Part shown: piece after piece, positions 57,414-64,000 of the stretch
Layout: the number at the start of each line of letters is the position of its first letter
Position numbering within the stretch: position 1 is the stretch's first letter
DNA from: Lampropedia cohaerens
GTDB taxonomy: Bacteria > Pseudomonadota > Gammaproteobacteria > Burkholderiales > Burkholderiaceae_C
DNA: 64,000 nt
Direction: 5' to 3'
Assembly (NCBI RefSeq): GCF_001005215.1
Contig: NZ_LBNQ01000009.1
Location: 62,001-126,000, forward strand
Notes under the pieces: generated by a model
What the model saw: only the letters and a program-made list of their open reading frames with translations
Database searches by the model: none
What the model was told of the DNA's origin: nothing
Position numbers and translations under genes: made by a program

Positions 57414-58124
57414 ATGAGAATTGCCGTATTGGACGATGATCCGCTGGTGCAGGAGTTGGAAAAGGGCGCCATCGAGCAGTTGGGCCACAGCTGTTATCTG
57501 TTTGGCGATGGCACGAGCCTGCTCAAGGACTTGCGCCGCCAGACCTTTGATCTGCTGATCGTGGACTGGCACTTGCCGGACATGGAAGGCCCGCGTGTGG
57601 TCGAGGCGGTGCGCCAGAGCATTGGCTCCAACATCCCCATCCTGTTCGTGACTCGCCGTGGCACGGAGGAGGATGTTGTCGAGGGCCTGGCCAGTGGTGC
57701 GGACGATTTCATGACCAAGCCGGTGCGGCTGGGTGAGTTGACTGCGCGGTTGAACGCGCTGTTGCGTCGGGCCTATCCAGCCAATCACGCTGGCGTGCTG
57801 GAATTTGGCATCTACCGCTTCGATACCGACAAGCGCACGCTCCAGGTGCGCGGCGAGCCGGTCGAGATGAAGACACGGGAGTTCGATCTGGCGTTGTTCA
57901 TGTTCCAGAATGCAGGGCGTCTGCTGTCGCGCGACCATGTACGGGAGATGGTGTGGGGCCAGCTGTACCAGGTGCCCTCGCGCTCGCTCGACACGCACGT
58001 TTCCCGCCTGCGCACCAAGCTGGAGCTAACGCCTGAGAATGGCTATGTGGTCAATGCCGTGTATGGCGTGGGCTACCGACTCGAACCCGTCAACGCGTCT
58101 GCTGCGGCGCAGCAAGCGTCCTGA
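57414..58124 (+). CDS. OmpR-family response regulator without an adjacent kinase
   Basis: 236 residues. The receiver domain, about 1-120, has the acidic pair DDD at 8-10, the phospho-acceptor Asp in LLIVDWHLPD near residue 52, Thr in FVTRRG and the conserved Lys in FMTKPV near residue 102. The OmpR/PhoB winged-helix domain, about 130-225, ends with VNAVYGVGYRLE. No histidine kinase gene lies beside it. The stop codon TGA 58122-58124 coincides with the end of a repeat element. Confidence 0.92.
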   Translation: MRIAVLDDDPLVQELEKGAIEQLGHSCYLFGDGTSLLKDLRRQTFDLLIVDWHLPDMEGPRVVEAVRQSIGSNIPILFVTRRGTEEDVVEGLASGADDFMTKPVRLGELTARLNALLRRAYPANHAGVLEFGIYRFDTDKRTLQVRGEPVEMKTREFDLALFMFQNAGRLLSRDHVREMVWGQLYQVPSRSLDTHVSRLRTKLELTPENGYVVNAVYGVGYRLEPVNASAAAQQAS

Positions 58125-58208
58125 GAATTTGTTCACGCTTTTTTCATTGCGCAGCGGACGGCCAAGCAAAAGCGCACCGAAAGGGGTGCGCTTGTCTCGT
58201 GCATAAGG
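58122..58208. repeat. Short derivative of the 28671-28939 element family
   Basis: TGAGAATTTGTTCACG with the following T tract corresponds to the element's left end; GCCAAGCAAAAGCGCACCG corresponds to the internal GCCAGGCAAAAGCACACCG at 28811-28829; GTGCATAAGGA recalls the right end. About 87 bp remain. The response-regulator stop codon TGA is the first triplet of the repeat. Confidence 0.5.
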
Positions 58209-58246
58209 AGCGCCGCCGAGACCATGGGTCGTTGCGGCGCGGCCCG

Positions 58247-58453
58247 TCAGGGCGCAGTGGCTTCATAGCCAGCGTCCTTGACTGCTGCGATCAAGGTCTC
58301 GCGCGGCTGCATCGTGTCGACACTGACCAGGCCAGTCTTGAGGTCCACATTGACCTTCGCGGTGTTGTCGAGCTTAAGGATGGCTTTCTGAACGGCATTG
58401 ACACAGTGCTCGCAGGTCATGCCCTGCACTTTGATGGTTTTGCTCACGGACAT
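58247..58453 (-). CDS. copZ: CopZ-like heavy-metal-associated protein
   Basis: A 68-residue soluble ferredoxin-fold metallochaperone. The Cu(I)-binding motif GMTCEHC lies at residues 11-17, and the C-terminal AVKDAGYEA contains the Tyr common in copper chaperones. It would deliver Cu(I) to a P-type ATPase; no copA or cueR gene is adjacent in the window. Length is normal for a stand-alone HMA domain. Confidence 0.92.
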   Translation of the reverse strand: MSVSKTIKVQGMTCEHCVNAVQKAILKLDNTAKVNVDLKTGLVSVDTMQPRETLIAAVKDAGYEATAP

Positions 58454-58608
58454 GGTCTCAGTACTCCTTCGTGAAGAAACGTCTATGCGGCGCAGGCCGC
58501 ACCGAATGCAACCATTATCGCTGCGCGTCCCAGCGTGCTTGCACGCTTTTCATCTCCTGCCCAGCCCTCAGATCGAACACGGCGTAAGAATCGATCCGGC
58601 ACAGGCGC

Positions 58609-59694
58609 TCAGGCGGCATCCCGGTATGCGGCAAATGGGCTGCGGGCATCGATCTTTCGCGCAGCTTGCGGCGCAACGGCCTTAGCAATGGCGGCAACGT
58701 GTTCGGGGGTGGTGCCACAGCAGCCGCCGACGATGTTGACCAGTCCCTCGGCCGCGAATTCATGGATCAGCCGGCTGGTGACGTCCGGCGTCTCGTCGAA
58801 GCCGGTCTCGCTCATCGGATTGGGCAGGCCAGCATTGGGGTAGCAGCTGATGAAGGTGTCCTGCGCGACGTTGGCCAGTTCCTGGATATAGGGACGCATC
58901 AACGCGGCGCCAAGGGCGCAGTTCAGGCCGACTGCCAGCGGCTGGACGTGGCGCACGCTGTACCAGAAGGCCGTGACCGTCTGGCCCGAGAGAATCCGCC
59001 CGGACGCATCCGTGACCGTCCCGCTGATGAGAATGGGCAGCCGCTCGCCGGTCTCGTCGAATGCCTGCTGTACGGCAAACAGCGCGGCCTTGGCGTTGAG
59101 GGTGTCGAAGATGGTTTCGACCAGAATCACATCCGCACCACCTTCGATCAGCGCCAGTGCCTGCTCCAGATAGGCCTGGCGCAGCGTCTCGAAGTCGATG
59201 TTGCGTGCACCGGGATCGTTCACGTCGGGGCTGATGCTGGCCGTCTTCGGGGTGGGCCCGAGCGCGCCGGCAACGTAGCGCGGCTTGTCTGCGGTTGAGA
59301 AACGGTCGCAGGCCTGGCGCGCCAGCTGCGCGGAACGCAGGTTCATCGCACGCGCCAGTGTCGCCATGCCGTAGTCGTCCTGTGCCACTGTCGTGGCACC
59401 GAACGTGTTGGTCTCGATCAGGTCAGCGCCTGCGGCCAGGTAGCCTTCATGGATGGCCGATATGACGTCGGGGCGCGTCAGCGACAGTAGCTCGTTGTTG
59501 CCCTTGACATCCCTGGACCAATCGGCAAATCGCTGGCCGGCACCGTCCGCGCCGGTATACCCCTCGCCACGATACTGGGCTTCGCCCAGCTTGAAGCGCT
59601 GAATCATGGTCCCCATGGCGCCATCTAGGATCACAATGCGGTGGCGCAGGATATCCGGCAGTGCCTGGGCGCGGGTATAGGTTGGTGGCTGCAT
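58609..59694 (-). CDS. metH: MetH, homocysteine S-methyltransferase module of a split methionine synthase
   Basis: A 361-residue protein equal to the first domain of cobalamin-dependent methionine synthase. It has [15 protein letters not shown] near residue 23, [17 protein letters not shown] near residue 95, and the zinc ligands GLNCALGA and [11 protein letters not shown] near residue 330. The folate-binding, cobalamin and activation domains are absent and must be on another polypeptide. In many betaproteobacteria that second gene is adjacent; here copZ follows on the same strand and the partner is not in the window. No cobalamin riboswitch was found upstream. Confidence 0.92.
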   Translation of the reverse strand: MQPPTYTRAQALPDILRHRIVILDGAMGTMIQRFKLGEAQYRGEGYTGADGAGQRFADWSRDVKGNNELLSLTRPDVISAIHEGYLAAGADLIETNTFGATTVAQDDYGMATLARAMNLRSAQLARQACDRFSTADKPRYVAGALGPTPKTASISPDVNDPGARNIDFETLRQAYLEQALALIEGGADVILVETIFDTLNAKAALFAVQQAFDETGERLPILISGTVTDASGRILSGQTVTAFWYSVRHVQPLAVGLNCALGAALMRPYIQELANVAQDTFISCYPNAGLPNPMSETGFDETPDVTSRLIHEFAAEGLVNIVGGCCGTTPEHVAAIAKAVAPQAARKIDARSPFAAYRDAA

Positions 59695-59847
59695 GCGCCG
59701 ATTGTAGGCCGATGGCTTGCACAGCAGCGGTGCGCGCAATAACGAAGGTTGGCACCTGCCTGAAGGGTTTGCGGCACGTCGGTTTTTTCGGACCGCGCGC
59801 GACACTAACAAGCCTGCGCTGGCGTTGTGGCGCATTGCCTCGACCGA

Positions 59848-59876
59848 CCCCGCGCAATCCGTTATTCGACGCGGGG
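59848..59876. repeat. Inverted repeat upstream of metH
   Basis: CCCCGCG (59848-59854) and CGCGGGG (59870-59876) are perfect inverted arms around 15 nt, without a T tract. Possible operator or leader stem of the minus-strand metH transcript. Confidence 0.35.
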
Positions 59877-59936
59877 TTGCTGGGCTGTTTGCACTTGCGG
59901 GAGGGATGCCTCAAATGTCGGTGGGGTGCAATTTCG

Positions 59937-59984
59937 TCACTACATATAGTGTATATTTGTTCTGCGACACGCTATATATAGCGT
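59937..59984 (+). promoter_or_regulatory. Pair of NrdR boxes upstream of nrdHIE
   Basis: Box 1 TCACTACATATAGTGT (59937-59952) and box 2 ACGCTATATATAGCGT (59969-59984, a perfect palindrome) each match the NrdR consensus ACACWATATATWGTGT at 14 of 16 positions. They are offset by 32 bp, about three helical turns, which is the usual spacing for cooperative NrdR repression of ribonucleotide reductase genes. Confidence 0.85.
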
Positions 59985-60037
59985 TTTTCTGACATTTTGT
60001 GATTTGTGCAAAGCTGCCTTGCCAGGCCCTTCTGTGC

Positions 60038-60312
60038 TAAAGTGAAGCCTGCTTTTCGCGCCGTATGCAGGCGATGTGTAGTGACCTCCGAGGGCGTGTT
60101 TCGCCGGAGGTCCCATCCCCATGAGGCGGTCTGCTTTAGGCTGTTGCGGCATTTGCCGCTCCCCCTGCGCAACCCGTCTCGCGAAAGCCTATTTTTTGGA
60201 TTTTTGCGTTGGACAAACCGCGTCAGGCGCGCAAGAGGTGGTCTTCCCGGCGTCTCTTGGCGGCGGGCCTTGGCGCGGTTGCGGCCACTTTCTTTCTCAG
60301 GAGTTTCATTCC
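60038..60312 (+). promoter_or_regulatory. Long structured nrdH leader
   Basis: A possible extended -10 TG-C-TAAAGT lies at 60035-60043. The following 270 nt hold a strong hairpin, GACCTCC (60083-60089) with GGAGGTC (60106-60112) enclosing GGCG/CGCC, a second hairpin GCGGCA/TGCCGC near 60147-60162, and a T-rich run ATTTTTT near 60190. No convincing ORF is present. It matches no riboswitch class I recognise. Confidence 0.4.
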
Positions 60313-60546
60313 ATGCAGGTCACGGTTTACAGCACCCCTTCTTGCGTTCAGTGCACTGCCACTTACCGCGCGTTGGACAGACAGGGCATTGCTTACGAAA
60401 TCGTGGATTTGACGCAGGATGCAGCGGCCATGGAGAAGGTCAAGGCGCTGGGCTATTCCCAGGCGCCAGTGGTGTTCGCCGGGGACGATCACTGGAGTGG
60501 TTTCCGCCCGGACAAGATTGGCAGTCTGGCCAAGGCGGCGGCTTGA
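60313..60546 (+). CDS. nrdH: NrdH glutaredoxin-like redoxin
   Basis: A 77-residue thioredoxin-fold protein that reduces class Ib ribonucleotide reductase. The redox pair is C11-V-Q-C14, as in NrdH, and the C-terminal half has the cis-Pro region QAPVVFAG and HWSGFRPDKI, the latter a NrdH signature. The ATG follows AGGAG. It is the first gene of an nrdH-nrdI-nrdE set beneath two NrdR boxes. Confidence 0.93.
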   Translation: MQVTVYSTPSCVQCTATYRALDRQGIAYEIVDLTQDAAAMEKVKALGYSQAPVVFAGDDHWSGFRPDKIGSLAKAAA

Positions 60547-60649
60547 CGCACGTGCGCTGCGCCGCTGGGTAGCTTAGCTCGCTGCTCAATGGTCGACAGT
60601 TGCTGTTTTTTGGCGGCGGATGGCGCCCATTTGACAGGAATTGCGAGTC

Positions 60650-61069
60650 ATGGGGATGATTGTCTATTTTTCCAGCCAGTCGGAAAACACGCATCGTTTT
60701 GTCGTCAAGCTGGGTTTGCCTGCGCAACGCATCCCGCGCGACATCGAACAGGCCGCCGCGTTTACGGTACAGCAGCCCTATGTGCTCATCCTGCCGTCCT
60801 ATGGAGGCGGCAACCTGCAGGGGGCGGTGCCCAAGCCAGTCATCCACTTTCTGAACCAACCGGTCAATCGCGCGCTGATCCGTGGCGTCATTGCTTCGGG
60901 CAACACCAACTTCGGCACCGCCTATGCACTGGCAGGCACGGTTATTGCGCAGAAGTGCCAGGTGCCGTTCCTGTACAAGTTCGAATTGCTCGGAACCCCC
61001 GACGATGTGGAGCGCGTGCGGTCCGGTCTGGCCGAATTCTGGAAAAGTGAGCAGGCCGAATCGGCCTGA
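60650..61069 (+). CDS. nrdI: NrdI flavodoxin-like activator
   Basis: A 139-residue flavoprotein that supplies the oxidant for assembling the Mn2-tyrosyl-radical cofactor of NrdF. The FMN phosphate loop is [13 protein letters not shown] near residue 6, followed by PSYGGGN near residue 49 and [14 protein letters not shown] near residue 84. The start is ATG 60650 or 60656. Its presence implies a class Ib small subunit somewhere in the genome. Confidence 0.93.
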   Translation: MGMIVYFSSQSENTHRFVVKLGLPAQRIPRDIEQAAAFTVQQPYVLILPSYGGGNLQGAVPKPVIHFLNQPVNRALIRGVIASGNTNFGTAYALAGTVIAQKCQVPFLYKFELLGTPDDVERVRSGLAEFWKSEQAESA

Positions 61070-61182
61070 AAACCTGATCGCAGCCCTTCGTCTGCGATGC
61101 TTGGTTACTGATTTTGAATGATTTCATCGACTGTTGATGACAGTTGATGCATGTTTTGAGAGATAAGGATAGGACATCAACC

Positions 61183-63384
61183 ATGCCTTCTGCCACCGTG
61201 CACGCCCTTCGCCCTACTGCTCCCAGCGCAGAGCCGCTGCCCGTGGTCCAGTCCGTTGCCCACAAGCAGGATACGGAGCTCGATTACCACGCGCTCAACG
61301 CGATGCTGAACCTGTTCGGCCCGAACGGAGAGATCCAGCTCGACAAGGATCGCATGGCTGCACGCCAGTACTTTCTGCAGCATGTGAACCAGAACACGGT
61401 GTTTTTCCACAATCTCAAGGAAAAGCTCGACTATCTGGTAGAAAAGGGCTACTACGAGGAGCAGGTGCTGCAGCAGTACAGCTTTGAATTCTTGCAAAAG
61501 CTCTGGGACGCGGCGTATGCACACAAATTCCGCTTCCCCACATTCTTGGGGGCGTTCAAGTACTACACCTCCTACACGCTCAAGACCTTTGACGGCAAGC
61601 GCTATCTGGAGCGCTATGAGGACCGTGTCTGCATGGTGGCGCTGACGCTGGCGCGTGGCGACGAAGCCATGGCCATGGAGCTGATGCACGAGATCATCAC
61701 CGGGCGCTTCCAGCCAGCCACGCCGACCTTCCTCAACTGTGGCAAGAAGCAGCGCGGCGAGCTGGTTTCGTGCTTTTTGCTGCGCATTGAGGACAACATG
61801 GAGTCCATTGGCCGCGCAATCAACTCGGCACTGCAACTGTCCAAGCGCGGCGGCGGCGTGGCCTTCCTGCTGACCAACATCCGCGAGGCGGGCGCGCCCA
61901 TCAAGCACATCGAGAACCAGTCTTCGGGTGTGATCCCGATCATGAAGCTGCTCGAGGATGCGTTCAGCTACGCCAACCAGCTGGGCGCGCGCCAGGGCGC
62001 GGGTGCGGTCTACATGAGCGCGCACCACCCGGACATCCTGCGTTTTCTCGATACCAAACGCGAGAATGCCGACGAGAAGATCCGCATCAAGACGCTGTCG
62101 CTGGGCGTGGTCATTCCCGACATCACGTTCGAGCTGGCCAAGAACAACGAGGACATGTACCTGTTCTCGCCTTACGACGTCGAGCGCATCTATGGTGTGC
62201 CGATGGCGGACATTTCGATTACCGAAAAGTACCGCGAGATGGTCGACAACCCGGGCATTCGCAAGAAGAAGATCAACGCGCGCGAGTTCTTCCAGACCCT
62301 CGCCGAGATCCAGTTCGAGTCGGGCTATCCGTACATCATGTTCGAGGACACGGTCAACCGCGCCAACCCCATCAAAGGGCGCATCAACATGAGCAACCTG
62401 TGCTCGGAGATCCTGCAGGTCAACACGCCGTCGACCTACAACGACGATCTCGGTTACGAGACCATCGGCAAGGACATTTCCTGCAATCTGGGCAGCCTCA
62501 ACATTGCCAAGACCATGGATTCCCCGGACTTTGCCAAGACGGTTGAAGTGGCCATTCGCGCACTCTCGTCGGTGTCGGATCAGAGCCATATCGATTCCGT
62601 ACCATCCATTGCGCAAGGCAATGACGAGTCCCATGCCATTGGCCTGGGGCAGATGAACCTGCATGGCTATCTGGCGCGCGAGCGCATCTTCTACGGCAGC
62701 GAAGAAGGTATCGACTTCACCGATATCTACTTCTACACCATCACCTACCACGCGATTCGCGCCTCCAACCGCATCGCCATCGAGACGGGCAAGAAGTTCA
62801 AGGGCTTCGAGGATTCCAAGTACGCCAGCGGCGAATACTTTGACAAGTACATCTTCCAGAAGTGGGAGCCCAAGACGCAGAAGGTGCGTGAGCTGTTCGA
62901 GAAGTCTGGCATCGCCATACCGACGCAGGAGGACTGGAAGGCGCTCAAGGCCTCGGTGCAGAAGTACGGTATCTACAACCAGAACCTGCAGGCGGTGCCG
63001 CCCACCGGCTCGATCTCGTACATCAACAATTCCACGTCCAGCATTCACCCGATCGTGGCCAAGATCGAGATCCGCAAGGAAGGCAAGGTCGGCCGGGTCT
63101 ATTACCCCGCACCCTATCTCTCGCAGGACAATCTGGAATATTTCCAGGATGCCTACGAGATCGGACCGGAAAAGATCATCGACACTTATGCGGCGGCCAC
63201 CAAGCACGTTGACCAGGGCCTGTCGCTGACGCTGTTCTTCCGCGACACCGCCACTACCCGGGACGTCAACCGGGCGCAGATCTATGCCTGGCGCAAGGGC
63301 ATCAAGACCATCTACTACATCCGACTGCGTCAGATGGCGCTGGAAGGCACGGAAGTGGAAGGCTGCGTGTCCTGCACGCTGTGA
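61183..63384 (+). CDS. nrdE: Class Ib ribonucleoside-diphosphate reductase large subunit
   Basis: The 733-residue catalytic subunit that reduces NDPs to dNDPs. Active-site elements are [20 protein letters not shown] near residue 190 with the first redox Cys, NMSNLCSEI near residue 405 with the thiyl-radical Cys and Glu, and [18 protein letters not shown] near residue 607. The C-terminus ends CVSCTL, the shuttle pair. It lacks an N-terminal ATP-cone, typical of class Ib. The first 30 residues are a variable extension. The expected nrdF is not next: a GNAT gene follows. Confidence 0.97.
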   Translation: MPSATVHALRPTAPSAEPLPVVQSVAHKQDTELDYHALNAMLNLFGPNGEIQLDKDRMAARQYFLQHVNQNTVFFHNLKEKLDYLVEKGYYEEQVLQQYSFEFLQKLWDAAYAHKFRFPTFLGAFKYYTSYTLKTFDGKRYLERYEDRVCMVALTLARGDEAMAMELMHEIITGRFQPATPTFLNCGKKQRGELVSCFLLRIEDNMESIGRAINSALQLSKRGGGVAFLLTNIREAGAPIKHIENQSSGVIPIMKLLEDAFSYANQLGARQGAGAVYMSAHHPDILRFLDTKRENADEKIRIKTLSLGVVIPDITFELAKNNEDMYLFSPYDVERIYGVPMADISITEKYREMVDNPGIRKKKINAREFFQTLAEIQFESGYPYIMFEDTVNRANPIKGRINMSNLCSEILQVNTPSTYNDDLGYETIGKDISCNLGSLNIAKTMDSPDFAKTVEVAIRALSSVSDQSHIDSVPSIAQGNDESHAIGLGQMNLHGYLARERIFYGSEEGIDFTDIYFYTITYHAIRASNRIAIETGKKFKGFEDSKYASGEYFDKYIFQKWEPKTQKVRELFEKSGIAIPTQEDWKALKASVQKYGIYNQNLQAVPPTGSISYINNSTSSIHPIVAKIEIRKEGKVGRVYYPAPYLSQDNLEYFQDAYEIGPEKIIDTYAAATKHVDQGLSLTLFFRDTATTRDVNRAQIYAWRKGIKTIYYIRLRQMALEGTEVEGCVSCTL

Positions 63385-63399
63385 TGGAGCCGGACGGAC

Positions 63400-63684
63400 A
63401 TGCCGACGATTCGCAAAAATGCCTCTGCCAGCCGGTATGAGATCCATCTGGACGACGGCACGCTCGCCGGCTTTGCCGACTACCGCATCAGCGGGAGTCG
63501 GGTTGAGCTGCCCCATACGGTTGTCGAGCCGCAGTACAGTGGCCAAGGGCTAGCGGCGCAACTGGTGGAATATGCGTTGGCGGATATTCAGGCCGGCGGT
63601 CAATGTGTGATGCCGACCTGCTCCTATGTGGCCGCCTTCATCGCACGCAAGTCGCAGTGGAAGGCGCTGGTCTGTCAGGATTGA
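63400..63684 (+). CDS. YjdJ-like small GNAT-family N-acetyltransferase
   Basis: A 94-residue mini-GNAT domain with the acetyl-CoA loop VVEPQYSGQGLAAQLVE and the C-terminal PTCSYVAAFIARKSQW that defines this subgroup. The substrate is unknown. It begins 15 bp after the nrdE stop, at the place where nrdF normally lies, and may be co-transcribed with nrdHIE. Confidence 0.85.
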   Translation: MPTIRKNASASRYEIHLDDGTLAGFADYRISGSRVELPHTVVEPQYSGQGLAAQLVEYALADIQAGGQCVMPTCSYVAAFIARKSQWKALVCQD

Positions 63685-63705
63685 CGGCCACAGCGGTGGC
63701 GGCTT

Positions 63706-64000
63706 TCATAACTCGCCAGCCCGCAGTATTGCCAAGCGTGCGCGCACATCGCCGGCATCCTCGGCATCGCGCACATGGCTGAGATAGGCTTCGAAGTCGG
63801 CGATGGCTTCTTCCACGTGGCCCAGCGCATCGTGGGTCCAACCACGGTCGCGGCGCTCTGACCAGTCGCCGGGCAGCAGGCAGACCAGGCGATGCTGCAC
63901 GGCCAGCAACCGTTCGTTGTCGCACTGGACTCGATGGATCTCCTTGAGGTTGCGCAGCATGCGCGCGACGATTTCGCGCGGCGTCGCGCTTTGCAGGAAC
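63706..64000 (-). CDS. SirB1-family protein, C-terminal part (5' end outside the window)
   Basis: The frame runs leftward from the right edge to its stop at 63706. The visible 97 residues include TPREIVARMLRNLKEIHR and a TPR-like helical repeat (GHVEEAIADFEAYL), as in the C-terminal half of SirB1/transglutaminase-like proteins. The N-terminal transglutaminase-like domain is outside the window. Function is not established. Confidence 0.75.
   Translation of the reverse strand, partial: FLQSATPREIVARMLRNLKEIHRVQCDNERLLAVQHRLVCLLPGDWSERRDRGWTHDALGHVEEAIADFEAYLSHVRDAEDAGDVRARLAILRAGEL

Noticed and set aside
59695-59936. Cobalamin or SAH riboswitch upstream of metH
   Set aside because: No B12 box, GCTGCCCCC-type core or SAH aptamer core was found on the minus strand; only a simple inverted repeat is present.
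60130-60200. Cobalamin riboswitch in the nrdH leader, because of a C-rich GCAAC-like stretch
   Set aside because: The segment lacks the conserved core spacing and the closing B12 box.

Overview
The window is about 64 kb of GC-rich, densely packed bacterial chromosome. The gene set points to Burkholderiales, most likely Comamonadaceae or a close relative: a Bug/TctC-type solute-binding protein, a MetH split into separate polypeptides, a lexA-imuA-imuB-dnaE2 cassette, a DUF2721 membrane protein and OxyR next to Dps. I cannot name the genus. There is no rRNA, CRISPR array, prophage or transposase gene. One tRNA is present, tRNA-Arg(CCG).

Layout. 1-5615: end of a rhodanese gene, hsp20, creatininase-family hydrolase, DsbD, tRNA-Arg and a ZIP metal transporter. 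5616-9952: a structured corA leader with a seven-codon ORF, corA, then secA. 9973-16229 (minus strand): cysK, dps, oxyR, a class II amidotransferase, a YdjM-like membrane protein, a degenerate uracil-DNA-glycosylase-like protein, rimI and a HAD phosphatase. 16362-23259: a ComEA-like HhH protein, terC behind a yybP-ykoY manganese riboswitch, a large inverted repeat, purB, a CDP-alcohol phosphatidyltransferase, a semialdehyde dehydrogenase and serS. 23307-29605: the SOS mutagenesis cassette lexA-imuA-imuB-dnaE2, interrupted by a 269-bp element with 27-bp perfect terminal inverted repeats. 29654-35144: a more AT-rich divergent unit with a LysR regulator and a polar amino-acid ABC importer whose genes enclose a ureohydrolase and end with a RidA protein. 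35306-47043: trpD, a YncE-like beta-propeller protein with a Fur-like box upstream, SulP, DUF2721, M48 protease, D-lactate/glycolate-type dehydrogenase, DsbA, OsmC, a terminated small RNA candidate and ilvA. 47091-54827: clpB with a heat-shock promoter candidate, DedA, a HerA-like ATPase, a Bug protein, lgt and a thioesterase. 55028-58453: an SPFH protein fused to an excisionase-type HTH, a double zinc-ribbon membrane protein, an orphan response regulator and CopZ. 58609-64000: the N-terminal unit of split MetH, then two NrdR boxes and nrdH-nrdI-nrdE without nrdF, a small GNAT protein and the end of a SirB1-family gene.

Themes. Metal and redox homeostasis recur: ZIP, CorA, the Mn-controlled TerC, CopZ, OxyR/Dps, DsbD and DsbA, OsmC, and a ribonucleotide reductase of the class Ib type, which normally uses manganese. 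RNA-level control is prominent in the corA, terC and nrdH leaders and in the terminated RNA before ilvA. A family of short repeats sharing the ends of the 269-bp element occurs at four gene 3' ends. The strongest candidates for new biology are the corA leader, the unusual lexA operator and apparently leaderless lexA start, the repeat family, the ABC-ureohydrolase-RidA unit and the SPFH-HTH/zinc-ribbon pair.
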